From positions 1 through 32,300 of the forward strand of contig JABDFZ010000029.1 in NCBI GenBank assembly GCA_013286325.1: 32,300 bases of DNA, given 5' to 3'. The notes under the pieces were generated by a model. The model had not been told where the DNA came from. It saw nothing but the letters and a program-made list of their open reading frames with translations, and ran no database searches. This DNA comes from Bacteroidota bacterium. GTDB taxonomy: Bacteria; Bacteroidota; Bacteroidia; Sphingobacteriales; Sphingobacteriaceae. A program made the position numbers and the translations under genes. Shown piece after piece: positions 31,240 through 32,300 of the stretch (position 1 is the stretch's first letter; every line of letters starts with the position of its first letter).

Positions 31240-32300
31240 ATGTCAACATTAGCAGTTCACGATCACGGAGTTGTACATCACGAGGAAGGTCACGAACACC
31301 ACCATAAAGCAACATTTCTGAATACTTATGTATTTAGCCAGGACCATAAATATATAGCTAAGCAATTCCTGGTTACAGGTATAATTATGGCATTCATTGC
31401 AATGACCTTGTCTATATTATTTAGGATCCAGTTAGCTTATCCGGATAAATCATTTCCATTATTAGAAACTTTATTAGGCCGTTTCGCACCAGGCGGGCGT
31501 TTAAGCCCTGACTTTTACTTGTCGCTGGTTACCATACATGGTACTATCATGGTATTCTTTGTATTAACAGCAGGCCTAAGCGGAACCTTTGCTAACTTAC
31601 TAATACCTCTACAGATAGGTGCGCGCGATATGGCATCACCATTTGTAAATATGCTATCGTACTGGTTCTTCCTGCTTGCGAGCATTATCATGTTATCATC
31701 TTTCTTTGTACAAAAAGGCCCTGCAAGCGGTGGTTGGACAATATATCCTCCTCTATCAGCATTGCCTAAAGCTATGCCAGGTTCAGACGAAGGGATGACT
31801 TTGTGGCTGATAAGTATGGTATGCTTTGTTGCATCATCATTAATGGGTGGTATTAATTACGTAAGTACCGTTCTTAATATGCGTACAAAAGGGATGGACC
31901 TTTGGAAAATGCCTTTAACAGTTTGGGCTTTATTCCTTACTGCAGTATTAGGTGTGTTATCATTCCCGGTATTAGTTGCAGGTGTTGTATTATTGATATT
32001 CGACCGTAGTTTTGGGATCAGCTTTTATCTTTCCGATATCGTATTGAATGGTGTAGTTCAGCCTTACGAAGGCGGTAGCCCGATATTGTTCCAGCATTTA
32101 TTCTGGTTCCTGGGTCACCCTGAGGTATACATCGTTATTATGCCTGCGATGGGTCTTTCATCCGAAATTTTAGCAGTAAACTCGCGTAAACCGATATTTG
32201 GTTACCATGCAATGGTTTACTCATTAATAGGTATTTCCGTATTATCATTTATAGTTTGGGGTCACCACATGTTTGTAACCGGGATGAATCCATTCCTGGG
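31240..32300 (+). CDS. coxA: Cytochrome c oxidase subunit I (truncated by window end)
   Basis: First 353 codons of subunit I of the haem-copper oxidase, the proton-pumping oxygen-reducing centre. The frame is open to the last base. Landmarks present: H100 in VTIHGTIMVFF (low-spin haem ligand), H293 and Y297 in WFLGHPEVYIV (CuB ligand with cross-linked Tyr), and H342-H343 in VWGHHMFVTG (CuB). The Tyr in HPEVY points to an A-type oxidase, although the usual Glu of the D channel was not checked in detail. The N-terminus (residues 7-22) is unusually rich in His, eight among 16. It starts 16 nt after coxB. The remaining third lies beyond the window. Confidence 0.96.
   Translation, partial: MSTLAVHDHGVVHHEEGHEHHHKATFLNTYVFSQDHKYIAKQFLVTGIIMAFIAMTLSILFRIQLAYPDKSFPLLETLLGRFAPGGRLSPDFYLSLVTIHGTIMVFFVLTAGLSGTFANLLIPLQIGARDMASPFVNMLSYWFFLLASIIMLSSFFVQKGPASGGWTIYPPLSALPKAMPGSDEGMTLWLISMVCFVASSLMGGINYVSTVLNMRTKGMDLWKMPLTVWALFLTAVLGVLSFPVLVAGVVLLIFDRSFGISFYLSDIVLNGVVQPYEGGSPILFQHLFWFLGHPEVYIVIMPAMGLSSEILAVNSRKPIFGYHAMVYSLIGISVLSFIVWGHHMFVTGMNPFL

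Overview
The window looks like chromosomal DNA from a Bacteroidota bacterium, most likely family Sphingobacteriaceae (Mucilaginibacter/Pedobacter type). The reasons are an actABCDEF-cox respiratory cluster, a GldB-type lipoprotein, a Bacteroidota 'GG-leader' peptide, several start sites with a TAnnTTTG -7 box and no Shine-Dalgarno sequence, and moderate GC. This placement is inference; no rRNA or tRNA is present.

Layout. 1-1350: membrane M23 endopeptidase plus bactofilin (cell-shape pair). 1350-2060: an unrecognised protein. 2221-3537: S-adenosylhomocysteinase with two hairpins behind it. 3695-5018: two convergent GYF-like/RDD membrane proteins. 5116-7498: minus-strand operon SDR - PspC - LiaF-like, closed by a strong hairpin. 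7749-8249: GtrA-like protein. 8487-9967: MlaE/MlaF-type lipid ABC transporter core. 10081-10968: RlmI-like methyltransferase. 11073-11297: small Cys-rich GG-leader peptide. 11649-12707: uncharacterised lipoprotein. 12791-13753: Gfo/Idh/MocA oxidoreductase. 13790-17854: minus-strand nadE and a MacB/FtsX-type permease. 17953-18996: gldB. 19071-19256: small membrane protein. 19467-21232: tandem DUF4349 lipoproteins, the upstream copy broken. 21754-32300: the respiratory operon actA-B-C-D-E-F-coxB-coxA, with coxA cut by the window edge. Alternative complex III oxidises quinol and passes electrons through c-type haems to the aa3-type oxidase, so this last third encodes one electron-transfer chain.

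The most unusual signal is not a gene. Four intergenic spacers (about 4334-4401, 9966-10079, 12710-12789 and 19005-19067) are built from consecutive 7-nt units, mostly of the form AGTNNNN. Each runs in one orientation and then in the opposite one, so the spacer folds on itself. The units differ between spacers (AGTTCAT, AGTTnnC, AGTCTnA), but the two arms of a spacer usually share the same variant. All four lie downstream of a gene and none lies in a divergent promoter region. I know of no described family of this kind in Bacteroidota and regard it as the best candidate for an undescribed element. Second is the 74-residue peptide, whose six cysteines have nearly the spacing of plant carboxypeptidase-inhibitor knottins behind a double-glycine leader.
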